Part shown: positions 42,661 through 55,400 of the stretch, piece by piece
Layout of the letters: every line of letters starts with the position of its first letter
Numbering within the stretch: the first letter of the stretch is position 1
DNA from: Chrysaora quinquecirrha
Taxonomy: Eukaryota > Cnidaria > Scyphozoa > Semaeostomeae > Pelagiidae
Assembly: GCA_014526335.1 (NCBI GenBank)
Contig: JACTAT010000029.1
Span: forward strand, 62,001 to 126,000
Direction of reading: 5' to 3'
DNA: 64,000 bases
Position numbers and translations under genes: made by a program
Notes under the pieces: model-generated
Seen by the model: only the letters and a program-made list of their open reading frames with translations
Told to the model about the DNA's origin: nothing
Database searches by the model: none

Positions 42661-43221
42661 TCAATATTTGCGGTCTATGAATTATAACATTGACAAAAAT
42701 TCAATATTTAGGGTCCACAAATCTGAAAGAAGAATCGTGCAATTTGGTGCAATTCATAACAATGACAAACCCAATGATCAAGAGCTGTCTCATAAAGAAA
42801 TGACACTGCTTTCGAGCGTTCTTTAATGCCTTGATCTGGACTCCTCTCTTCAATCTCTACCAAGTCTAGCCTACTCGGGTGAAGCTCAACAAACCCACCC
42901 AATTCATCAGAAATACAAAATACAAACTCAGATCCTATAGTGCAAGTGATTGAATTGTAAAAATTTGACGGAAACTCTATTAATTGTCATCAGAATGATC
43001 GCTAAATTCGGGAAAACAAAACAATCAGATAAAAAACTCTGTAAAAATTCTAATACATCTTGGGCAAAAATCCATTCGCTTTCAAGAACAATCCGTAAAG
43101 AATCCCTTTGCATGTCTAGTATTTAGAACCGACTTTATTACAAAAAAATTTCATGACTAAAATATTCAGCAATAACTATATGTTGCTAGGTAAGTTTGAA
43201 ACAGTCATCACAGCTTACAAA
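42661..43221. other. Non-coding stretch
   Basis: Begins with three short imperfect repeats of a TCAATATTTGGGGTCCA-type box (42630-42715). No gene seen beyond that. Confidence 0.4.
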
Positions 43222-46200
43222 CTAATGAGTATGTGTGATATTACGTCTAATTCGTCCTCTTGCGCTCACCGATATGTGCACTCTCCTTCCATCATCATCA
43301 ATATCATGTGTTCCATGTGATCGTTGAAAATGACTTTCCAGTGATAATGTATCTAATGCACTGAGTGAGTAGTGGCCACTTTCCTGGTCTCTGTACATTT
43401 CTACAGCAAACAGAACATTGTTCAAAGGCGTCTCCAGAATTTCATCAGAATATTTATAGCCCCTGCTTTCTTTTTGCAAAACGTTAACTGTAAATATTAG
43501 GTCGGCAATCGCCTCCTTGACATTCACTGGTCTTACATAATCTATTTTCCTTGACCGCCATTATTGGTCTTGTACCTTCTCATTATTCTGATAACTTTTC
43601 CAAGGAAAAACTCGACATCTCTGTCATCTTTAATTGCAATGACGTCGAAGAGTCCAATTAAGTGCTTGTCAGCTTGCGTCCCATCAGTTTTACGCGTTTC
43701 ACTATTAGATGCAACTTCCCTCACTCTTACCAACCTATCGGCGGATATTTTCCCATGCAATGCCAGCTCTGAAATCACTTGTGCTTTGTACTACATAAAT
43801 TTTTGGTTGATGTTTCCCAGTTTCTGTTTCTTGGTCAAGTTCACCGGAAAGCTGATTCTGTATAGCGGTTTGGCATTCGTTCGTCAGTGCTTCATCAATG
43901 ATCCTGGATGCATCTGCATCACTGCAGTCCTCTGTTGTTACTGTTCCACTCTCTATATCATATCTGATTAAAGTATCCTCTGCATCTTCTTCATTAGCGC
44001 TAAATTGTGCTTCACTATTCATCTCTTCAAGACCGAATCTGTAGGGTTTGAACTCAAAAGGAGCCGTGAAAAATCATCGTTGCTAGCTGATGAATTTTGG
44101 TGTAGGTCGACTTTTTTAGCAAGCGCCTAACCCATTTGGCAGCCAGCTTTCCATTTCTCAATTAACTCAACTTTGCCTGGATAGTCTTTCAGCTTCATTG
44201 TGATTTCTTCGTTAAGTTTTCCCCTACTTTCTTCAGTGTACTGCTTCATCCAAATGTTATCTTGCTTGCTATGTGCTTTAAGCAATGCAATATTTGGATT
44301 ACAGGATCTAATTTGACTCAATCGATTCATGGAGGTCAAGTTTCTTTCCATGTCCATAATCGTGTAGGTGTGCTTATTTAGCACAAATGATCCATTCTGA
44401 CTAACGTAAACCTTGATAACGCCTGTGCCAGTAAGGTGCAGAGGACATTCCAAATACGAATATTTTTCACCAAATAAGCTTATCAGCATAACGGCAAAGT
44501 GACATGACAAGAGGATCTCCTGAAAAGTTTCTCGAGTTATGAAATTTTCTTTCAAGTTCAGATTCGGATGCAAAGTTACATAATTTCGCCAGATACCCAA
44601 GAAGGTAACAACCAAGGCCGCATAAGAAACTCTTTCTTTCAGACTTGCTTCCATGCTGACGAAGATTTCCATGTAATACCATATGATTTCTAAATAGATT
44701 TGGGTGCCTATAGCTGATGGATCGTGGATATTTTTGTCATTATGGCCACTTGCAATTCTTTGCAAACACTGCCGTGCTGACGAAAAGCAGGTCCTTTGTG
44801 CAGCTGCCCGATTTTGACGGTCCTTCTTGTTGACATCAGAGTCTCTCAAGTTATGTTCATGTTTCGAAAATGTGTCACGGACAAGTCGAAGGAAATTTCT
44901 ATGCACAGGGTATCTTCCTATTCTTAGATCTCTGGTAACATAATCGAGCTGATTGTCTAGCTTTTTATGATTATGTATATAGTCTTGATCCGACAGGTTG
45001 TTAACTAATGTCCCACTTCCTTCATCTTCGGAAAATGCAGCACTGAACAGAAATCCATCAACTGCTGGAACAGGCTTATAACGTGTTCCTTGAATATCAT
45101 CAGATGCCTGACAAAGCATCAGCTTTCTTCGACGTGCATCACCATCAGAGCTTTTCCCAATATCAGGACCCAATACTGGATCAAGGGTTTCTTTACACAT
45201 TCCATCAAATTAGTACCATTGTCGCAATATGCCATACCTTGACAGGCAATTGCAGGTTGCTTGGAGATGCAGAACAATTCTTGGTAGCTTTTCATGGAGG
45301 GTTGATCATAATGACTCTAGCATAATTGGCAATTTTAGAGTTACTCATGTTTGCCACTAGTTGGTCAAGGCATCATCTTTGTCACCAACAGACAGCACAT
45401 AATGGTCCTGACATTCCTCATGACCATTTGGTCCACAGTAACCTAACACACAGTCCTTCTTTTCATCATATGATGGCTTCCCAATGATACCTGTCTCATC
45501 TTCTGCTTTTAAGTATGGTATCTCTCTTGTTTCTCTTAATTGCTCTTTACATTTTTTGTACAGGGCAGCAATGAATCTTATATTCTTTTCAGGGCTAGAA
45601 AAGTCGTACTGAAATGAGTTTTTTTTGTCCATGATCTCACTGTGTCAATATGAGGGCCACCAAGATTATCAGCTAGCAAATTACAGATTCGTGGCCCCCC
45701 TATTATCAATGCTGATTCAAAAAGGTCAGTATAATCAGAGTTATCCTTTGACTGATATCTATGTCCTTTCGACAACTGTGGCATATTCTTTGCAATAGTT
45801 GTAATGATATTAATGACTCCTTCTTTATTTTTGAAGCATTCCCTTTCTTATAGATTTATTAACCTTTATTGCCACCTCCCCAAATGTACCTTTTTCAGTT
45901 ATAACTTTCATATCTTCCTTCAGCCTGTCAGTGGACCTTTTAAGTCTTTCAATGTCACATTCTAGCAAAAAACACTTCTTTCTATATGAATCTAGTTTTC
46001 TGCAGACTCATGCATGGCAGTTAGAAGTTGAGCTTTGTTACGATACTTGTATGGTATTGACTTCTCATTTTCTATAGAGTCTCCTCTTTGAAACCTCCTT
46101 CTAAGCCTTTCTCTTAATGTTTTTGAATTTGGAATGGACCTGCAAAACCTACAAATAGAATTAAGCATTTGACCCTTGTATGCAACACGGACGCAGTTTC

Positions 46201-47249
46201 TGTGTCTAAAGGTGCCCTTGATACTGTCAGATTCAAAGTAAGGCTCTGGAAACCACTGCATTTCCCCCATTGCTTTCAATACAGGGATCATCATAAATAA
46301 GTATTTTTGGATTTGCCTTCATAATTTCATTACTCCGCTTATCAATAACCAATTCATCATTTCAACAATACCCTTTACAGCTTTCCAGGGGCAAAAGATT
46401 CTGTCAAGAACTACTTGAATTTGTTCCTGATATCTTCCATGCAAACATGCTAGTGATGCGCTTTTGCTGCTTTGATTTCATGTGTCCTGCTATATGTTGT
46501 TCAACTCTTTGTTGACAGCTGCCCCTACCACGAATCTTAACAAGAGGGACACATGTTAGGCATTTGATGAGTCCACTGCTGGTCTCGTCTTCTACAACTT
46601 CCAATTCATCTTTTGCTGCTGTCTCAACAAAACGCTTTGCCATTGCAAAAGACAGCTCTACTTGATCAACCTCTGCATCACTTGGCATGTCATGGCCCAA
46701 AATTGCATGAACATTTGCTCTATGGGTAGAGGATGACCTTAAATGTGTCTTAACACATTCTGGGATGCTGCTTACAGCATACATGCAGACAGGACAGTAA
46801 ACCAGTTCTTTTTCTTTATCATTAGTGACAGAGAATGCACAATCCATTCCATAAATCTTAGCGTGTTCTTTTCTCAGTTGAGGAAGGAATTTATCAGGAC
46901 TTGAGTTGGCTTTTCCAGATTTGCTTGAAACAGCCCTTGATTGACTTTCAGGCTCTGCCACTGTGTTTTCAGTTGATGAATTTTTAGACTTTGTTGTTGC
47001 TCCTACATTATCTGACACATTGGTGCTTGACTTGTTAGTGCAACAGTCTCCGTTTTGTGTGACCTCTTTGTCCCTTGGGAGAATAGTAGCCACACACTCT
47101 GCATCTCTCAGCTCTTGCAAAGTCCCTGGTTGCCTTCTCTCATAACTTGCCGGAATTTCTTCACTAGTGAACACAGTGGCAAACTTTGTTACATTCTCTT
47201 CAAAAATTGCACATGAAATTTCTTCTTCTGTCAAGCAACGGTTTACCAA
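43222..47249 (-). pseudogene. Large zinc-finger multicopy protein (unnamed TE-associated family), broken
   Basis: Six or more minus-strand frames line up as one protein of roughly 1200 residues. 47249-46404 is the N-terminus, with two C2H2/BED-like fingers (CPVCMYAVSSIPECVKTHL..H, and CLTC...H...H before a basic KSKQQKR). 46294-45992 is cysteine- and arginine-rich. Then come 45784-45578 (ALIIGGPRICNLLADNLGGP), 45632-45357 (ETGIIGKPSYDEKKDCVLGYCGPNG), 45200-44127 (the largest, 357 residues, with DQDYIHNHKKLDNQLD, IGTQIYLEIIWYYMEIF and YLECPLHLTGTGVIKVYVSQNG) and a tail at 44022-43222 with GKISADRLVRVREVASN. Stops and shifts separate all of them. From memory, such proteins are abundant and unnamed in cnidarian genomes. 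The acidic residues needed to call a DDE transposase are not obvious. A single transcript is inferred. Confidence 0.6.
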
Positions 47250-47821
47250 CGATTGTGGCTATGGACCTCAACACTTTATGACGTTCCACATTTATCTTGC
47301 GTGTTTTGCCATCAACAACCAATTTTATTTTCTTGGTGGCTTCCATGTCTGACCTAACTTTTCACAAAAACGATTTTCTTTACACTCAACTCTTTTGTGT
47401 TAGCCTCACTTTGAAAACGAGGACTCGGCTTTTTTGGAGGTTTCGTTTCATTCGCATCTCAGCTCATCCCAAGATGTGGTGGCAGGATGAAGAAAGCAAA
47501 ATAAAACTAATATTTAGAGTACTTATCAGCACGATGCTGTGTGTGGTGCTGTGGTGGTGGAAACATCCGCAAAAGCTTGTTTGATCTGCTAATGCTAGTT
47601 TCAAAAAGGTATTTGGGCGTGTTTTATTATGTTCCTGTCTCCTGATCAATCCAACGAACAGAGCAATAAATCAGACCGTTCTTCACTTGAGAATCAGTCC
47701 AGTGCAGTTATGTTGGCAATGGCATTGCATTGCACCACAAAATCACTAGGACCTATGTCCAGAGGGTACGGGTAAAGAAATTCAGAAGTATCCAGAGGGC
47801 TATTTATGATAAGAACACATG
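47250..47821. other. Non-coding stretch upstream of the zinc-finger gene
   Basis: Probable 5' region of the gene at 43222-47249; no second gene seen before the gap. Confidence 0.4.
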
Positions 47822-48321
47822 NNNNNNNNNNNNNNNNNNNNNNNNNNNNNNNNNNNNNNNNNNNNNNNNNNNNNNNNNNNNNNNNNNNNNNNNNNNNNNN
47901 NNNNNNNNNNNNNNNNNNNNNNNNNNNNNNNNNNNNNNNNNNNNNNNNNNNNNNNNNNNNNNNNNNNNNNNNNNNNNNNNNNNNNNNNNNNNNNNNNNNN
48001 NNNNNNNNNNNNNNNNNNNNNNNNNNNNNNNNNNNNNNNNNNNNNNNNNNNNNNNNNNNNNNNNNNNNNNNNNNNNNNNNNNNNNNNNNNNNNNNNNNNN
48101 NNNNNNNNNNNNNNNNNNNNNNNNNNNNNNNNNNNNNNNNNNNNNNNNNNNNNNNNNNNNNNNNNNNNNNNNNNNNNNNNNNNNNNNNNNNNNNNNNNNN
48201 NNNNNNNNNNNNNNNNNNNNNNNNNNNNNNNNNNNNNNNNNNNNNNNNNNNNNNNNNNNNNNNNNNNNNNNNNNNNNNNNNNNNNNNNNNNNNNNNNNNN
48301 NNNNNNNNNNNNNNNNNNNNN
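47822..48321. other. Assembly gap, 500 N
   Basis: A second run of exactly 500 unknown bases. Confidence 1.
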
Positions 48322-50400
48322 AAGCAGAAATTCCTTGAAATAGGTGGAGGATGAACGTAATGGAGACAATTCTAACGGGACGGTCTTAATGTGGACAGAA
48401 TTTATTGATGACCTATTGACTAAAAAGGTTTATGAAATGGTCGTCAGGCATGCCTCTGCTGGTCTCCAGTTACTCACTGGGGTACAGAAAAAATGCGTGT
48501 GAAGGGACAATGATGCCTTTTGTGCCCCCTTTGATAACACAGGCAATATAAACCTCCTGCATTTTGTCCGGAACAGTGACAAAGACCAGCATGGCTTTAC
48601 AGCTGTGCTAGAGAGAAATCTCATGTCACTGGGGTTGGAGATGTGCTTTCAGATCAATTATCAAGCAGATCCTTAAGGATGTGGACAGTGATGCCTATAA
48701 TGAGTATGTGCATGAGCTTGGCATGATGTTGCTATCGGAAGAAAAAGATCCATACTTATTGCGTCAGTTATTTGTATTGGACATTATGATGGTACAATTC
48801 AAACTAGAAAAGACGATGCCAGTCATGATACAATACCATCATGCGAGTACAAGATAATAAGATTACCAAGTATGTTCTTTACCATGTCTTGGGCCCCACT
48901 TAGGGTATGTCCACCTTTTCACATGGGGGTGCATGCCATTTTGGGTCTGAATTTCTCCTTGAAAGCAATTTGTTAGACTTTCGAGGTGTTCAATTTTTTA
49001 TGTTACATAAAATTTATTCCACGTTATAGCAAAAGTAACAAAAAAATACCAAATACATGTAATTCCAACATTTAACGTGAGATTGTTCATACCAAACCCC
49101 TTTGCAATAACTTTTGGCAGTATTTTTGGGTTGGAGGTATCATTGACCCAATTTTTTTGGGTGTAAAATTTTCAAAATAAACTTAGGACATATGTAGACC
49201 CATACAATATTGCTATTGAAGAAGAGGCCAAACATTTAAAAAGTGTAAAATATTTCTTGATCTTTTACTGATTAATGGGTTTTTTGCATGCCGCAAATAT
49301 TACCAATCACAAAATAAAGCATTTTACGCTACTTTTCAGTGAAGAAAGGGTGTACCTGTGGCAAAAGTATTAAAAGTACAGTATCCTGTGACAACAGACA
49401 TTGTTACAAAACCAGGTAATCATTTATCCTTATTGAACTCACTGTCTCTATTTGTAAATTTAACCACATAACCCTTGCACCCCTGCTTTTTTTCCAAGAA
49501 ATCGAATAAGTGCCTTATGTAATTTATGCTACCTGGAGCAGAATGAAGTGTAGGGGTATAGTCTAACCTAGAAAGCTTCCTGAGCACTTCAGCTTAATAA
49601 GTAACAGAAGTTCTTTAGATACCTAAATTCACTTTTGAGACCCACTCTGCTTAATAAGGCTGCTAAAAATGCAAGAACTCAAGAAGAGCAGGAAAGAATG
49701 GAGAACGGAAAAGTAGTTCTTATACTTCTTGACATCATGCAAATCATGGCTTTGTAAGTTGAAAGGAAGCAGTTACACATACAACGTATGAAAGAATAAT
49801 CATGGAAGTAAAAGAGGCAGGGCTTTTGGCGTTTTTGAGGATACAACACCTGATTTGTTACATAAAGATAAAATGGCTACAGTATTTTGATAGGTTGACT
49901 CTTGTGTTGATGGGAAGGAGAGGCTGCTTCAATGACAACATGTGCACAATGCCTGGAGATGGAACTGAAAAAGAGATAATCAATGTTGTATATGGAATTT
50001 CACCAAACACTGGATAGCATTCTTTCCCTTCATATGATTTTACAAATTTAATGTCAGCTCACTTTAATGGAGCCCAGAAGAAGTTGCAAGACCAGTTACA
50101 GAAAACAGAGCCCAAGTGTCCTCCAATACTGTTATATAGAAGACAGTGTTAAGATGTGCAAGATCTATTTTCAGCAACAGTGTCAGCATCATCAAATTCC
50201 TGTAAATTAGCTTTGGTTGCAATATAAAAAACTGAAAATAAAGCTTTTTCTTCTCAAGGGCTTCTGTCTCTCACAAAAACTTTATTTCTTTCTGACAGTT
50301 TTTAAGATATAAATACACCAGCTAGGTTTTGAATATAAGGCCATGGCATACCAATTTAGGGAGTCAATGTCTGCTGTGTCAATGTTTTTTTTTTCAAATT
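48322..50400. other. Stretch with unrecognised coding traces
   Basis: Plus-strand traces at about 48650-48860 (ILKDVDSDAYNEYVHELGMML and VQFKLEKTMPVMIQYHHA) and 49660-50120 (KEAGLLAFLRIQ, CTMPGDGTEKEIINVVYGISPNTG) look more like decayed protein than random sequence, but I do not know the family. The rest (48860-49650) shows nothing. Confidence 0.35.
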
Positions 50401-50412
50401 CGTCGTTGAAAG

Positions 50413-51476
50413 ATGGAGGCGGTCAGACTAGTTTCTCTCTTGTGTTTGGTCTTCTTGATTCTATTATTCGTAACATCAGGGCGAGATGAGATGATTATAT
50501 GTTGTAATAACGGTGGCAAAAGGAAAAAATGTGGAAGATCTTGGGTAAAGCTGCATAGAGCTAAATGGTTCAGACGTATTCGTGGCAATGGCAAGGCAGA
50601 GGCGGAAGGGCCTATTGATCATGTGTTTGTGCTCCTTGCATTCCTGTTGCTCCTTTCTGGAGACGTTGAGACAAATCCTGGGCCTGATTCAAGTTCAAAA
50701 GAATCTCTTGAAGAAGCAACTGTGATTAAAAGTTTGCCAATCAAAATAGATTTAGGAAAAGTCTCTGAGCAACCTGGCTATTATGATGACATGAGTGATA
50801 TAAAAGAAACACTCAAATTGCTGCGTGACGGACAAGCTGCTATTTTACGAAACCAGGATGCAATGATCTCTCGTATTAGCTCAATGGAAAACGAATTAGA
50901 GATGGTTAAATCTCACATGGCTGATCTTGGTTGCAAGCAATCAACCATGGAAAATGTTTTAGATGATGTACAAGAAAAGATTCTAGAAAGGCAGAGTGAT
51001 GCCAAGGATCTGCATTTTGATATTAGTAGGTTGGAGCAGTATAGCAGAAAGAGCTCTGTCAGAGTGCTAAATGTTAGCGAGGACAGAAATGAAAACATCC
51101 AAGAAAAATTAATCGATGTTATAAGGCAAGAAATTGATGTCTCCATCAATCCAAGTGAAATTGATATTGTGCATCGTCTTGGTCGTCCTTACAATGATGG
51201 TGGCTGTCGCCCGATTCTTGTGAAGTTTATGTCACATAAGACGAAGGAAAAAGTTATGAAAAACAAGAAGAAAGCAAAAATGTCAAGATCTTTGAAGATT
51301 TGGCCAAAGAGATAAAGGTAATGCTCGATCAAATAGTGGAACATAAGACCTCGCTGAGAATTGATAAATGCTGGACAATAGATGGTAGAATTAAATACAA
51401 ATTTATTGATGATGCCCGTACTATTCATGAAATCAGATTGTTCTCCGATTACCATCAACTTTTCAACGGCGATTAG
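50413..51476 (+). pseudogene. LINE ORF1 protein: hydrophobic/2A leader, coiled coil, RRM-like
   Basis: ATG 50413 starts a hydrophobic signal-like segment (residues about 5-23), a basic stretch, and a second hydrophobic run (VFVLLAFLLLLSG) that flows directly into the 2A motif GDVETNPGP (about residue 83-91). An acidic linker and a coiled coil (about 125-200, heptads of M/L) follow. Then comes the ORF1 signature RLEQYSRKSSVRVLNVSED with HRLGRP and RPILVKFMSHKTKEKVM, an RRM-like RNA-binding fold. A one-base shift near 51270 ends the original frame at 51315; the other frame continues (IFEDLAKEIKVML) to TAG 51474-51476. It is expected to coat LINE RNA. The 2A would split off the hydrophobic leader. 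Confidence 0.8.
50653..50685 (+). other. 2A-like ribosome-skipping motif LSGDVETNPGP
   Basis: Exact match to the D-V-E-x-N-P-G-P consensus, preceded by a leucine-rich hydrophobic run as in other active 2A leaders. Confidence 0.9.
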
Positions 51477-54400
51477 GGGCTTGGCCGAGATGGCATAATT
51501 AAAAGTTATGTTTCTCTTGGCATTAGCTGTTGGAATGTTAATGGCTTGAAATCCAACAAGGTAAAAAAAATTAGGGCTAACAAATCAAATTTTTTCTCCA
51601 GTTTATTGAAGAAAAACGATTTGATTTGTTGTTGTGAAACATGGAGGGATAAATCAGATCCGGTAGAACTTAACTTAGATCAAAACTTTCTTGAATTTCA
51701 CTATGACGGCGCTAGGCAGTCTAAAAGAGGAAGGTCTTCCGGTGGTATGTCATTACTAATTTGCAAATCAATTGCGAAATTTGTTTCCATTTTGTATGCT
51801 GACAGCTATCACTGTTGGTGCAAGGTTGACAGGACACATTTACCTGTCGATTCAAATCTGCTTATTTGCTTTGTATATATTCCACCTAGTGATTCACAAT
51901 GGGCTAAATCAAATAAATCTCTCAGTTTTGAATCTTTGCAACACCAGTGTGCCTATTATGAACAGCAAGGTTGTGTTATTATTTGTGGTGATTTTAATGC
52001 GAGAACTGGTGTACTGAATGAATTTATTGTTGATGATGAGCTTGATGATTTCTTGCCTCTTGATGAGGATTACAGTCCTGATGATAATTTAGATTCAAGA
52101 GAATCCCAAGATGCTTCTACTGTAAATTCTAATGGTCGTCTCCTTCTTGATTTCTGTAAAACTACGGGTTTTAGGATACTAAATGGCAGAATTGATCCAT
52201 CTAATTCTTCTGCGTTCTCTTGCTTTACTCAAAATGGTAATAGTGTAGTTGATTATGTTCTCTTGAAAGATTTGAACTTTCATTTAATTAGGTCTTTTCA
52301 TATTGGATCTGTAAATGATTTTTCAGACCATGCTCCATTGGAAATGGTTGTTTTTGGTGCATCGGATTCTTCTACTGTTAATACTAAACAATCTAATCTA
52401 AATAGTCATGATGTACCGGGCAGTTCTTGCATTAATCATCTCATTAACGGATATGATAAACGCTTTATTTCTGACTCTTTATCACTTGACAATCTGAAAA
52501 CAGCTCTGTGTAGTGATAATATTTCTAAATTTTTACACCGCATTTAAAAAGAGATAGAAGACGACAATATACCAGTCGAAGATACGGTAGAGCTGCTTAG
52601 AACTGAACTTGTAAATATTTCGATCAACTGTTTCCGATCTGTTAATCCTTTTGGAAGTGGACATAGAGGATATAATAAAGCTAAATGGTTTGATGATGAT
52701 TGTAAGTCTTTTAAGAGGATACTCAACTCGGCTAGAAAATCGTACCAAAAAGAACTAAGATTAAACTACACGTGTACAGATTCACTTGCTGTTCTACGTG
52801 CAAAATATTTTGATGCAAGAAAACAGTATAAAAGGGTTTTGAAACAGAAACGTAATCGGTTTATGGAGTTAGAAAAGACCAAGCTGCTGAGCTTAAAAAC
52901 TAATGATCCAAAATTATTTTGGAAAGCTCTTAAAAGTAAAAAGCCCAGTCCAAAATTTAATTTCGGAAAACTTATCAAATTATTTCGAAAAACTTTTGCA
53001 GTGTGAAAATGATAACATATGCCATTTAGTGATTTAGAGTGCGATTCAGATATAGATGACGAAGTAGCTCAACTTATTGACTGTAGATTAAATGCTAAAA
53101 TAACCATAGATGAGGTAAAACAATCTACTCGAAACCTAAAAATTGGAAAATCGGGTGGTATTGATTTGATTACAGCAGAACTGTTTAAGTATCTTACTGA
53201 TCCTTTCTTCATTGTTTTTACTAAATTGTTTAATAAGATAATTGAAAGTGGTGAATTTCCTGAGGAATGGTCTATTGGCATAATAGTTCTTCTTTTTAAA
53301 AGTGGAGACAAATCTGATCTAAACAACTATAGAGGGATAACGTTATTGAGTATTTTTGGTAAACTTTTCTTAGGGATTCTTCTTGAAAGGTTGCAAAAAG
53401 TTGCTAATGATTTTGACATAATCCATCAAAATCAGGCTGCTTATAGAAAAGGTTATCAGACGAATGATCATATATTCACACTTAATGCTCTGATTGAGAA
53501 GTCTTTTCAGCAAAAAGATAAATCTTTATTTCTTTGCTTTGTTGACTTCAGGAAAGCTTTTGATTCTGTTGATCATAAAATTCAACTGCACAAACTTTCA
53601 ACCTATGGTATACAAGGAAAATTCCTCGGTGTTATTGCCTCTCTCTATTCCAAAGTGAAATCGTGTGTGCGGGGTAATGATGGTCTTACAAAACTATTCT
53701 CTTGCTCCAGGGGTGTTCGTCAAGGTTGTCTACTGAGTCCGTTACTTTTTGCTCTTTTTTTGAATGACATAAGTGACAATATTTCTAAATCTTCTCAAGG
53801 GTTCTTATTAGGTAACATGAAAGTTCATACTCTGTTATATGCGGATGATCTTTTACTGGTCGCTAATAGAGCGGAAGACCTGCAGCTTCAGCTTGATGAG
53901 CTGTATCAATTTACGAGCAGATTTAATTTAGAAATAAATACGGACAAAACAAAAACCATGATTATGAAAAAGAGAAAGCGTAAATCTGCATCTGATATAG
54001 TATGGACTGTAGGAAAGAATAAAATTAAAGAATGTGATTCCTATAAATATTTAGGGGTCACATTTAAATCCAATGGGTCATATTCAGTACACGTTGAGAA
54101 AGTGAAAGAAAAAGCTCAAAAATCGTATTACTCGCTACTTGCAAAGAGTCGTGAATGGGACGGCTTTAATCCCAGATTGTTTTTGTATTTATTTGACCAT
54201 ACGATTTCTCCGATAATAAACTATGGGTCAGAAATTTGGGGTGCAAATAAATGGCCAATGTTTGAAAGACTTCATCTCTTAGCCTGTAAATATGCTTTGG
54301 GGGTGAAGTATTCAACCTGTTCTGACGCAGTTTACGCTGAGCTTGGCAGAATTCCGTTATTAGCAACTAGGCATATAAACATTATTAAGTATTATTTTAG

Positions 54401-55063
54401 GTTAAAAAATCTAGATTCTGATCGTTATGCAAGCAAAGCTTTTCAAATGCAATGTGCTGATGCAAGTGTAGGATTGTCTAATTGGGTCTCAAAAGCTCAA
54501 TCACTAATTGCACTTTAATATGTAAATGAAGGAAATAGTGTTCACAAAGTCAAGTCTAACATTTCGCAATTCTTTAAAATGAACATCATGGAAAAACTTC
54601 AGAATCATATTATTACGAACAGAAAAATGGAAACCTTTGCTACTTTCAAAACTGTTTTTAAATTTGAAACTTATTTAGATGTTATTTCTGATTTTAAAAC
54701 TAGAAATTTCCTCTCGAAACTTAGACTAAGTGCGCACAATTTACATATAGAAGCAGGAAGATTCGGAAAAAATCCAACACCTAGAGAGGAAAGATTCTGC
54801 GAAAATTTATAATTACGGGAGTATTGGCTGTGGAGGATGAGTTTCATTTTATGATGATTTGTCCTCTGTGCACACTTGAAAGGGTTACATTGTTGAATGT
54901 TTGTGAGATGATATTCCCGAATGTCAAAAACTTAAGTCTTTGGGATAAGTTTATTTGGGTAATGAGTCAGGAACACTCAAAGTGTCTTAAAGCTTTAGGA
55001 AGATTTGTGAAAAACTCTTTTAAGATACGCATTGAATTTCAAAAGTCTTGTCTTGAAAATTAG
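51477..55063 (+). pseudogene. LINE ORF2: AP endonuclease and reverse transcriptase
   Basis: The frame after TAG 51474 has no ATG before 51747, yet the endonuclease begins at about 51520 with SCWNVNGL. The catalytic motifs are present: N in WNVNGL, E in CCCETW, CGDFNARTG (about 51990) and SDHAPLEM (about 52325). The linker to about 53003 has an in-frame TAA at 52545. RT motifs follow in frame from 53019: IVLLFKSGDKSDLNNYRGITLL, FVDFRKAFDSVDH, GVRQGCLLSPLLF, LLYADDLLLVA (about 53840) and YKYLGVTF. The C-terminal domain (54533-55063) has LRLSAHNLHIEAGRF, PREERFCENL and VEDEFHFMMICPLC, as in CR1/Jockey-like LINEs. It nicks target DNA and primes reverse transcription in intact copies; this copy is interrupted. 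Confidence 0.85.
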
Positions 55064-55400
55064 TAAAAATGTTCGAAATCTTAGTTTATTATTAGTTATT
55101 TTATGATTCTGATATTACTGTATTCAATTTGAACTCCTATACATTATGTAATATTGTATTGTTTAATGTAATTTCAAATTTTTTTTCCCTTTGTCAAAAA
55201 CAAATAAACAATATATCATGTATAAAATATTTACAAAGCTTTTCGTTCATGTAGAACATCATCAGGTTTCCCTTTGTATTTTAGACATTTTCGTTGTAAC
55301 TTTAAATAATACACTGTTATGTTATGTTTGTAAAGAAGGTAAGGGGCCATCTCGGCCTGTGAACCTTAATTAACAAAAAAAAGAAAAATAAATCCTTTTT

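Larger units (their letters stand above)
50400..55400 (+). mobile_element. Nearly full-length APE-type LINE with 2A-bearing ORF1
   Basis: It contains, in order, ORF1 (50413-51476), an AP-like endonuclease, a reverse transcriptase with a YADD box and a C-terminal C/H segment, then a short 3' region ending near 55390 in an A-rich tail. Total about 5 kb. Lesions: one shift in ORF1, in-frame stops at 52545 and 54516, shifts near 52980-53015 and 54812. The RT and endonuclease suggest a CR1/L2-like or related clade; I cannot settle which. Confidence 0.85.

Noticed and set aside
47730..48369. Long open frames across the second N gap
   Set aside because: Artefacts of 500 N.
51270..51315. Programmed -1 frameshift in LINE ORF1
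   Set aside because: The A-rich site does not fit a slippery heptamer in the correct register; a simple indel is more likely.
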